From the NCBI GenBank assembly GCA_019414025.1, contig DXMU01000028.1, positions 1 to 28,526 on the forward strand: a stretch of DNA of 28,526 nucleotides, given 5' to 3'. This document shows, in pieces, positions 1 to 5,291 of this stretch; within the stretch, counting starts at the first letter, position 1; the number at the start of each line of letters is the position of its first letter. The stretch is from Collinsella sp. Lineage in GTDB: Bacteria > Actinomycetota > Coriobacteriia > Coriobacteriales > Coriobacteriaceae. The position numbers and the translations under genes are program-made. The notes under the pieces were generated by a model. The model saw nothing but the letters and a program-made list of their open reading frames with translations, was not told the DNA's origin and searched no databases.

Positions 1-66
1 CAAGGCGGGGCCGAGGCCGCCTCGATCAATTTGCGAAAGAATCTTGACGGTACCTTCGCTCTGTAA
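1..66 (+). CDS. 3' end of an unidentified gene (partial)
   Basis: Frame 1 is open from the first base and ends in TAA at 64-66, giving a 21-residue tail that reads like ordinary protein and ends in DGTFAL. A hairpin followed by a T-run comes directly after the stop, which supports a real gene end on this strand. The stretch is too short to name a family, and chance openness over 21 codons cannot be excluded. Confidence 0.45.
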   Translation, partial: QGGAEAASINLRKNLDGTFAL

Positions 67-96
67 AAGCGCCGGGCTGATAGTTTGGCTTTTTAT
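67..96 (+). terminator. probable intrinsic terminator
   Basis: An AAAGCGCC arm can pair with GGCTTT across a roughly 13-base loop, with one bulged base, and the right arm runs into a T-run at about 90-95. It lies immediately after the TAA at 66. The stem is weak, so this is a moderate call. Confidence 0.4.
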
Positions 97-158
97 TGAT
101 AGGGGCTCTTACTAGGCTGGAGCACTTCCTAGAGGCGGGCATCGGCTGTGTGCTTGGT

Positions 159-857
159 TTAGGCGGCGCTGGATTCTTTGAATTCAAAGACTGGTTCTAG
201 GAGGTCTTCGATGTTGCAGTGGAGGGCTTTTGCTATGGCTCTTACGCTTGTTACCGAAGCTTCATTGATGTTTCTCTGGCGCTGCTCGTACATTTGGATT
301 GAGCGGAGTGACACACCCGATTCGTACGCTAGGTCTTGTTGGGTTTTCTTAAGCTTCTTTCTCGCTAACGCAAGTTTGGTTTGCCTGGACGCTTTTTTCG
401 CCATATCGCAGACGAGGCGAGCCACGCGTTCCTCCGAGGCTTCGTGCCAGGGGTAGTACAGACTGCGTAGCACATCGAATGGAACGACATGCAGCAGGTC
501 TTCGAAAGACTCTCCTAGGCGCCACTGAAGGTATGCCAATATCCAGCCTGTCCAATATTCCGGTGTCTTTTCGAATCGGTAGGTTCGATTTGGCATCGGC
601 CTTGATTGGTAGCCCGACCTTTCGACGATAAGCGCGAATAGCTCAACGCCCGATTTTCCTGATACGACCCATGCGTTGCCACGCTCAAACTCACGGGCTA
701 CGCCGCTCAGGCAAAAGAGTTCAGCGACCTCGGACCCTTCCGCTCCATAGTCGTTCACGGCATAGTCGAAGCAGTCGCCGAGGTTGTTCATTGCATCCTC
801 GAGGTAGTAGACGGGGTATGTCCTGCTCGGCCCACAATCCGTTAAATCTTGGATCAT
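159..857 (-). CDS. XRE-family HTH regulator with unknown N-terminal domain
   Basis: This 232-aa protein has a C-terminal XRE/Cro helix-turn-helix at about residues 160-222, with features such as KTQQDLAYESGVSLRSIQMYE and a following IEDLLEP. The first 150 residues are rich in acidic and aromatic residues (YYLEDAMNNLGDCFDYAV, YWTGWILAYLQWR) and resemble no enzyme that I recognise. From memory, the same two-part layout occurs in Firmicutes and Coriobacteriia next to small DUF3791/DUF3990 genes, which would suggest an antitoxin-like regulator. No such partner is visible here. The ATG at 857 is chosen because GGGAGGG lies 9 bases upstream. The gene looks lower in GC than its neighbours and is flanked by partial copies of the engB 3' end, which hints at acquisition. 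It probably regulates itself through the inverted repeat at 913-959. The DNA-binding call is firm; the role is not known. Confidence 0.8.
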   Translation of the reverse strand: MIQDLTDCGPSRTYPVYYLEDAMNNLGDCFDYAVNDYGAEGSEVAELFCLSGVAREFERGNAWVVSGKSGVELFALIVERSGYQSRPMPNRTYRFEKTPEYWTGWILAYLQWRLGESFEDLLHVVPFDVLRSLYYPWHEASEERVARLVCDMAKKASRQTKLALARKKLKKTQQDLAYESGVSLRSIQMYEQRQRNINEASVTSVRAIAKALHCNIEDLLEPVFEFKESSAA

Positions 858-905
858 TTAAATCAACCCTCCCTGCCATCAAATCCCTAATGTCGACTCC
901 CTCGG

Positions 906-911
906 TGTCAA
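906..911 (-). promoter_or_regulatory. candidate -35 box for the XRE gene
   Basis: On the minus strand a perfect TTGACA sits one base downstream of the 913-959 inverted repeat and about 50 bases before the start codon at 857. The -10 position, about 17 bases further on, is poor (TAGGGAT region). The promoter assignment is therefore tentative, but the juxtaposition suits repression by a protein bound to the repeat. Confidence 0.35.
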
Positions 912-912
912 G

Positions 913-959
913 ATATCGCCCTAGTGACAGTTCAATATTGACTATCACTAGGGCGATAT
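913..959. promoter_or_regulatory. 18-bp inverted repeat, probable operator
   Basis: Arms 913-930 (ATATCGCCCTAGTGACAG) and 942-959 are complementary at 17 of 18 positions around an 11-base AT-rich centre. The repeat lies upstream of the XRE gene and next to a TTGACA box, which is the usual place for an autoregulatory operator. It is not followed by a T-run in either direction, so a terminator is unlikely. Confidence 0.6.
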
Positions 960-987
960 GCTCAAAAGCTTTTGCCAAGAGCCCTTA

Positions 988-1578
988 CTAGAGGCAGGCC
1001 TCGGCAATGCGGCGCTTAAGCTCATCGATGCCGGTGCCGGTCTGGGAGCTCGTAATGATCACGTTTTCGGCCGGGACGTTGAGCTGCTTTTTGATGGCTG
1101 CTGCCTGGCGGGCCTGCTGGGTGCGGCTGAGCTTGTCGGCTTTGGTGAGGCAGACGATAAAGTTGAACTCGTTGCCCTGTAGGTAGTCGATCATGTCGTG
1201 GTCGAGCTTGCTGGGGTCGTGACGAATGTCCACCAGCGAGACGACCAAGTTAAAGCTGCGCTCGGAGTCGAAAAAGTCGCCGATAAGCTCGGCCCAGCGG
1301 TCGCGCTCGGCCTTGGAACGACGGGCGAAACCGTAACCCGGCAGGTCCACAAAATGCACGTCGTCGGCCTCGAAGAAGTTGATGTTGCTCGTCTTACCCG
1401 GCGTACTGGAAACCTTGACCAGGTTCTTGCGGCCAAAGAGCTTGTTCATAATCGACGACTTGCCCACGTTGGAGCGGCCGACAAAGCTCACCTCGGGGCA
1501 GGTGGACTCGGGAATCTGCGAAACCTTGCCGTAGCTGGCGACGAACTTGGCAAGCTGGTAGTTAATGGAATCGGCCAT
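988..1578 (-). CDS. engB: Ribosome biogenesis GTP-binding protein EngB (YihA/YsxC)
   Basis: This 196-aa TRAFAC-class GTPase is of the EngB family, which acts in late assembly of the large ribosomal subunit in the cytoplasm. The G-motifs are complete and in order: GRSNVGKS (34-41), TPGKT (59-63), DLPG (78-81), TKAD (145-148) and a TSSQTG G5 region near 175. The length is typical of the family. The ATG at 1578 is preferred over a GTG at 1584, because AAGGAG lies 5 bases before the ATG and would abut the GTG. mtnN ends 38 bases upstream on the same strand, so the two probably share a transcript. Its 3' end resembles a sequence at 104-146, discussed as a possible insertion scar. Confidence 0.96.
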   Translation of the reverse strand: MADSINYQLAKFVASYGKVSQIPESTCPEVSFVGRSNVGKSSIMNKLFGRKNLVKVSSTPGKTSNINFFEADDVHFVDLPGYGFARRSKAERDRWAELIGDFFDSERSFNLVVSLVDIRHDPSKLDHDMIDYLQGNEFNFIVCLTKADKLSRTQQARQAAAIKKQLNVPAENVIITSSQTGTGIDELKRRIAEACL

Positions 1579-1616
1579 GGACACTCCTTGGTCGTAGGTT
1601 CTTACAAAAGAGCGCG

Positions 1617-2357
1617 CTATTGCGCAGCGGCAATGCGGCGGACGATATCGAGCGTGATGTTACTTGCGACACGCGCGTACTCGAACAGATCGAACTCTCG
1701 GTCGCAAATTGCATCGTACGCCTCGTCACAATTATCGCTGATAGCGCGCAACACCAGGCAATCGACACCATTTTTGGTTGCGACATGGGCAATCGCCGCG
1801 CCCTCCATGCCGACACAATCGGCATGCGTCGCTTCGATAGCGGCGTTACGCATGGCGGCGCCCGTCACAAAGCGGTTACCCGTGGCAATCGTGCCGACCA
1901 GGAACTGTTTGGTGCCCTCGTTCGAAGCGACTGCATTTGTCGAAGCGTCAACAAACCCACGCTCAGCAAGCACGTCGACGGCAATATCGACCAGCGCGGG
2001 CGTCGAGCCAAACTCCTCAAGCCCCGGTGCGGACTCGGCGATAAGCGCGGTATCGGTATCCAGATAGCGCAGGCGTTTGCCAATGACCACGTCGTCGATA
2101 TGGAGCTTGGGGTTCAAACCGCCCGCAATGCCCGAAAACACAACAGCCTGCGGAGCATACTTGCTAATGAGGTGCTGTGTTGCAGCGGCGGCGTTCACCG
2201 TGCCCATGCCCGCCGTTGTGGCGACAACTGTCAGGCCGTCGAGCTCGCCGCTCACAACGGTCAAGCCTGCCTCCCGTGCCTCGCAAACGTCGCTCAGCTC
2301 TTCCTTAATCTGCATGATCTCTTTTTCGAGCGCACCGATAATCGCGATGGTAGCCAT
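1617..2357 (-). CDS. mtnN: 5'-methylthioadenosine/S-adenosylhomocysteine nucleosidase
   Basis: This 247-aa protein of the Pfs/MtnN family hydrolyses MTA and SAH to adenine and the thioribose or ribosyl-homocysteine, recycling the by-products of SAM use. Diagnostic residues are visible: E11 in the first strand loop (IGALEKEI), the ribose-binding ME pair at 184-185 (GMEGAA) and the general-acid Asp at 208 (AISDN). The glycine-rich FSGIAGG follows the third strand. The ATG at 2357 is preferred to an upstream TTG at 2369, because the conserved N-terminus begins ATIAIIGA and GGGGA precedes it. It is followed closely by engB. Nothing is missing from the family core. Confidence 0.95.
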   Translation of the reverse strand: MATIAIIGALEKEIMQIKEELSDVCEAREAGLTVVSGELDGLTVVATTAGMGTVNAAAATQHLISKYAPQAVVFSGIAGGLNPKLHIDDVVIGKRLRYLDTDTALIAESAPGLEEFGSTPALVDIAVDVLAERGFVDASTNAVASNEGTKQFLVGTIATGNRFVTGAAMRNAAIEATHADCVGMEGAAIAHVATKNGVDCLVLRAISDNCDEAYDAICDREFDLFEYARVASNITLDIVRRIAAAQ

Positions 2358-2435
2358 ACCATTCCCCAAACCTATACGAAATTCTCAACCACGGTATGGT
2401 ACCAGCATTTTGTTTGACCTCGCCAAACGAACACG

Positions 2436-2636
2436 CTAAGCCAGTGCAGCTCGCATATCAAACAGAGCCTTTGCAATCGCGGCCGTGACCTCGCTCGAGC
2501 GGTCGCTCCACGGCATCGATGTCATGGCGCTCATGACATAGGTACGGCCTTCGATGTCGATAAGGCCCGCATCGCATGTCGAATAGTAACCGTCCTCGCT
2601 GATCCAACCCACCTTGTTGCACATCTTAAAGGGTAG
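2436..2636 (-). pseudogene. C-terminal remnant of a serine hydrolase / class A beta-lactamase-like protein
   Basis: About 67 in-frame residues read PFKMCNKVGWI followed by ACxAGLI-, TYVMSAMTS- and SSEVTAAIAKALFD-type segments. This matches the last strands and final helix of the class A beta-lactamase-like serine hydrolase fold, where a K-[TV]-G box precedes the strand. The frame stops upstream at a TGA (2637-2639), and only 20 bases separate that from the pflA stop codon. The SxxK and SDN portions are therefore gone. A start at the internal ATG (2624) would give 62 aa lacking all of the catalytic half. I read it as a deletion remnant that is still well preserved, hence probably recent. Confidence 0.6.
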
Positions 2637-2655
2637 TCAATTTGGGACGGGCTTG

Positions 2656-3474
2656 TTAGCCAATGGCCGACCTGAGCTCCGCACGGCGCTTTTTCATGCC
2701 GGCCATGACGGCGTTGCGCAGCTCGGGCATGCGCGCGGTATCCATCTGGGGCACGCCCTCGAGCTTATAGGGAATACCCAGTTGCTCGTACTTGACGACA
2801 CCCATCGTGTGATACGGCAGCATTTCCAGGCCCACCACGTTGTGCCATGGAGCGATCAGGCGACCGAGCTTCTCGCATTCCTCCGCCGTGTCGGTGATAC
2901 CCGGCACCACCACATGGCGAATAACAACCTTAATCTTGCGATGGGCAAGCTCATCGCCAAACGCCAGGATGCGCGCAGGATCGCAACCGGTCAGCTTTTT
3001 ATGCTCAACCGGATCGGCATGCTTGATGTCGAGCAGCACCATATCGGTCTCGTTGAGAACAGCATCGAACTTCTCCGGATGCTTGGGATCAAATGCATAG
3101 CCACAGCTGTCTAGGCAGGTGTGTACGCGGCCATCGGGGTTGTTGTGCATCACGCGGAACAGGTCGGCCAAAAACTCGGGCTGCAGGAGCGGTTCGCCGC
3201 CCGAAACGGTAATGCCGCCGCTACGGTAGAACTCATGGTTGCTCTGGAACTCGTCCATGAGATGCTCGACGGTCACCATCGTGCCGCCGTTAACAGACCA
3301 GGTATCGGGATTGTGGCAATACGCGCAGCGCATGGGACAGCCCTGAACAAACACCACAAAGCGGATGCCGGGTCCGTCGACCGTTCCCATCGTCTCGATC
3401 GAATGCACGCGACCCAGGGCATACGCAGAGTCCTCGGGATGAGCATCCACACCCTCAAGCGTCATCTCAGCCAT
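2656..3474 (-). CDS. pflA: Pyruvate formate-lyase-activating enzyme (radical SAM)
   Basis: This 272-aa radical-SAM protein uses SAM and a [4Fe-4S] cluster to put the glycyl radical on pyruvate formate-lyase. The cluster motif is CPMRCAYC, with C46, C50 and C53 in the CxxxCxxC spacing. The SGGEPLLQPEF SAM-binding segment follows at about 95, and the activase-type LLDIKH and LPYHTMG segments are further on. It is about 25 residues longer than E. coli PflA, mostly an N-terminal extension before VHSIETMGTVDGPG. It is on the same strand as the pfl structural genes but separated from them by degV and a large palindrome, and it has its own candidate -10 (TAGAAT, 3525-3530). It probably acts on the small glycyl subunit at 4955-5206. 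Confidence 0.95.
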   Translation of the reverse strand: MAEMTLEGVDAHPEDSAYALGRVHSIETMGTVDGPGIRFVVFVQGCPMRCAYCHNPDTWSVNGGTMVTVEHLMDEFQSNHEFYRSGGITVSGGEPLLQPEFLADLFRVMHNNPDGRVHTCLDSCGYAFDPKHPEKFDAVLNETDMVLLDIKHADPVEHKKLTGCDPARILAFGDELAHRKIKVVIRHVVVPGITDTAEECEKLGRLIAPWHNVVGLEMLPYHTMGVVKYEQLGIPYKLEGVPQMDTARMPELRNAVMAGMKKRRAELRSAIG

Positions 3475-3524
3475 TCCCGCAACCTTGCCTCTCTTTGGTT
3501 TTTGTCAATTAAAATGCCAGAGCC

Positions 3525-3530
3525 ATTCTA
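3525..3530 (-). promoter_or_regulatory. candidate -10 box for pflA
   Basis: TAGAAT on the minus strand lies about 50 bases before the pflA start, in the 187-base gap after degV. A -35 at 17 bases is weak (GTTTCG), so this rests mainly on the -10 match and position. Confidence 0.3.
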
Positions 3531-3661
3531 GCCCATACGCCTGATGGCGAAACGGTTTAGCGGTCAATTTGATCGTCCTATTTGACTCCACGCAAAAGCA
3601 GCGGGAAGGCTGTCACAACCCGCTCGCCGCCGAAGCAATAGAAATCGATAGACGCCAGGCC

Positions 3662-4522
3662 CTACGCCTTAAGCGTAAGCACCGCGCCAAAGGCGGTCGG
3701 GCCGCAGTGGCTCGAGATGACGCCGCCGACCTGAGTCCAGGTAACGTCCTTAAAGCCCAGGTCGTGCGCATAGACTTCCATATCGTCGCGCAGCTCCTCG
3801 GAAAGGCCCACCGAATACGCCAAGCCAATGTGCGAATAGTCGATCTCGCCCTTCTCAACCATGTGATCGATAAAGGCGCGGGCGCACTTGAGCATAGAGC
3901 CGCGGAACTTCTTGGTGGCCACGAACTTGCCACCCGTCACCTCAATGCAGGGCTTAATCTTGAGCAGATGGGCGCCTAAGAACGCGACGTTGGACAAGCG
4001 ACCGCCCGCCTTAAGGAAGGCAAGGTCGGTAGGAACAAAGCCCAGCAGCACGCGGTCCATGACGGAATTGGTGAAGGCGAAAATCTCGTCGACGGTGGCA
4101 TCGGGGTGAGCCTCGATGTATTTGGCGGTCTCGACGACAACAAGCGACTGGCCCACCGAGACAAAGCGCGTGTCCATGGAGAACACGTAGTCGCGCCCCG
4201 CAGCCGCAATCTTCGAGGACTGATGCGAGCAGGTCGTTACCTCGGAATATGCAAGATGCAAAATGGTCGCGTCGGGCTGCTCGGCGTGAATGCGGTCGTA
4301 CACATGCGCAAAATCCGCCGGCGAGCAACCGCTGGTCTTGGGCATCACGCCAAACTCGTTGCAGCGCGAGTAAATCTCAAGCGGGTCGATCGATCCGTCT
4401 TCGACGGTCTCGTCACCAATCGTGACATGCATGGGCACGCGCACGATGCCATAGCGCTCGCAGAGCTCCGGCGTCACATCCGAACCAGACTCAACCACGA
4501 TTACGTACTTGCCCATTATCAT
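3662..4522 (-). CDS. degV: DegV family fatty-acid-binding protein
   Basis: This protein of about 286 aa is of the DegV/FakB type. Family members bind a fatty acid in a buried pocket and hand it to a kinase (FakA) for phospholipid synthesis. The N-terminus KYVIVVESGSDVTPE fits the family's opening strand and nucleophile-like loop. KTSGCSPADF corresponds to the family TSQPSP segment, and LAFLKAGGRLSN is the strongly conserved DegV signature near residue 165. Adjacent in-frame ATGs at 4522 and 4516 both precede the conserved start, and neither has a strong Shine-Dalgarno site. The frame stays open to 4621, but that extension is not family-like. It sits between the pfl core genes and pflA on the same strand. 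No FakA gene is in the window, so the ligand and partner are inferred from the family only. Confidence 0.9.
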   Translation of the reverse strand: MIMGKYVIVVESGSDVTPELCERYGIVRVPMHVTIGDETVEDGSIDPLEIYSRCNEFGVMPKTSGCSPADFAHVYDRIHAEQPDATILHLAYSEVTTCSHQSSKIAAAGRDYVFSMDTRFVSVGQSLVVVETAKYIEAHPDATVDEIFAFTNSVMDRVLLGFVPTDLAFLKAGGRLSNVAFLGAHLLKIKPCIEVTGGKFVATKKFRGSMLKCARAFIDHMVEKGEIDYSHIGLAYSVGLSEELRDDMEVYAHDLGFKDVTWTQVGGVISSHCGPTAFGAVLTLKA

Positions 4523-4602
4523 CACAACCCATCTCGACGTTGGCTTTTGAATATGTGACGCACGTCCGCCGTCCTGCTGCAGAACGGCCTCCAAGCGCCA
4601 AA

Positions 4603-4641
4603 GAGACGCCGCCCCTTGCACACAACAAAGGACAGCGTCTC
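4603..4641 (-). promoter_or_regulatory. hairpin upstream of degV
   Basis: GAGACGC at 4603-4609 pairs with GCGTCTC at 4635-4641. Inside the 25-base loop CCTT can also pair with AAGG. It lies 80 bases upstream of the degV start with no T-run, so it is a leader structure or protein site rather than a clear terminator. Confidence 0.35.
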
Positions 4642-4705
4642 CCTGGAAAACTCCGTGCTTATCTGAGATTCTACACGGTTTATTAAGGAGTGTTACTTAT
4701 TCCGC

Positions 4706-4735
4706 AAACGGTAGCTATACGCGATAAACGGTAGC
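4706..4735. repeat. two 10-bp direct repeats with a 20-bp period
   Basis: AAACGGTAGC occurs at 4706-4715 and 4726-4735, exactly two helical turns apart. They lie in the 430-base gap between the glycyl-subunit gene and degV. Two in-phase sites suggest cooperative binding of a regulator. Confidence 0.5.
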
Positions 4736-4805
4736 AAGCAAGAATCCAGAACGCTCAACCCATTAGGAGAGTTCCGCCTAAAGGGTGGCTACACAGGACC
4801 CCGCC

Positions 4806-4928
4806 GGGGCTGTTTGGGCTACCTCCCAAAATATTCCGCAGGACGCAAGAAGCCCTCGCCGCACGAAGTGCGCAGCGAGGGCTTCTTGCATGTCCGAGGA
4901 CGTTTTGGGAGGTAGCCCAAACAGCCCC
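4806..4928. repeat. P-family nested palindrome, copy 1
   Basis: The outer arms 4806-4831 and 4903-4928 are a perfect 26-bp inverted repeat (GGGGCTGTTTGGGC... on the left). Inside lies a second long hairpin, 4845-4859 pairing with 4875-4889, capped by CGCAC-GAA-GTGCG. GGAC/GTCC pairing extends it outwards. The inner part is shared with the copy at 26345-26469, but the outer arms are not. It lies just after the stop of the small glycyl-radical gene on the minus strand and upstream of degV. It could therefore end the pfl transcript, although the T-run is interrupted. Confidence 0.9.
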
Positions 4929-4954
4929 AGCGATCCTGCGGGAGTTAAACCCCT

Positions 4955-5206
4955 TTAGAACTTGTCGTGGAAGGTACGCGAAATGACCTCGTCCTGCTGC
5001 TCCTTGGTGAGCGTGTGGAAGTTCACGGCATAGCCGGAAACGCGGATGGTCAGCTGCGGATACTTCTCGGGGTGAGCCTGAGCGTCGAGCAGCGTCTCAC
5101 GGTTGAAGACGTTGATGTTCAGGTGGTGGCCACCCTTCTCGGCGTAAGCGTCGAGCATGTGGACCAGGTTATCGGCCTGAGTCTCGGAAACTTCAGAAAC
5201 CTTCAT
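4955..5206 (-). CDS. grcA: Stand-alone glycyl-radical subunit of pyruvate formate-lyase (GrcA-like)
   Basis: This 83-aa protein corresponds to only the C-terminal glycyl-radical domain of pyruvate formate-lyase: HHLNINVFNRE, HPEKYPQLTIRVSGYAVNF and LTKEQQDEVISRTF. The radical-bearing residue would be G58 in RVSGYAV. The ATG at 5206 has GAAGGAG 8 bases upstream; an open extension to 5251 is not family-like. E. coli GrcA (YfiD) is longer (about 127 aa) and repairs oxygen-cut enzyme. Here the upstream core gene itself stops just before this domain, so the small protein is probably an obligate subunit, not a spare part. It is 85 bases downstream of the core gene, with two hairpins between. I am sure of the domain and infer the obligate role. 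Confidence 0.93.
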   Translation of the reverse strand: MKVSEVSETQADNLVHMLDAYAEKGGHHLNINVFNRETLLDAQAHPEKYPQLTIRVSGYAVNFHTLTKEQQDEVISRTFHDKF

Positions 5207-5227
5207 AATGTGTCTCCTTCGATTGAT

Positions 5228-5248
5228 AGGCGCCGGCCGAAACCGGCG
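5228..5248 (-). promoter_or_regulatory. GC-rich intercistronic hairpin before the glycyl-subunit gene
   Basis: A 7-bp stem (GCGCCGG/CCGGCGC) with a six-base loop lies about 20 bases before the Shine-Dalgarno site of the 83-aa gene and has no T-run. This fits an mRNA-stabilising or processing element better than a terminator, and it could set the ratio of subunit to core. Confidence 0.5.
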
Positions 5249-5265
5249 CACTAATCAGTAATCGT

Positions 5266-5290
5266 TATTGTTAGTATAGCACTAACAATA
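5266..5290 (-). promoter_or_regulatory. AT-rich hairpin just after the pfl core stop codon
   Basis: ATTGTTAGT at 5267-5275 pairs perfectly with ACTAACAAT at 5281-5289 around a 5-base loop, and an outer A-T pair makes 10 bp. It starts one base after the TAA of the core gene. It could be a site of transcript processing or a protein operator between the two pfl cistrons. Confidence 0.5.
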
Positions 5291-5291
5291 G

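Noticed and set aside
721..978. 85-aa minus-strand frame before the XRE gene
   Set aside because: The 18-bp operator-like repeat lies inside it, its second half runs over the XRE start in another frame and ends in Arg/Leu-rich noise, and no ribosome-binding site was seen. A decayed partner gene cannot be fully excluded.
4781..4806. T-box-like AAAGGGTGGCTAC on the plus strand
   Set aside because: It lacks the rest of the T-box core, and no plus-strand gene follows.
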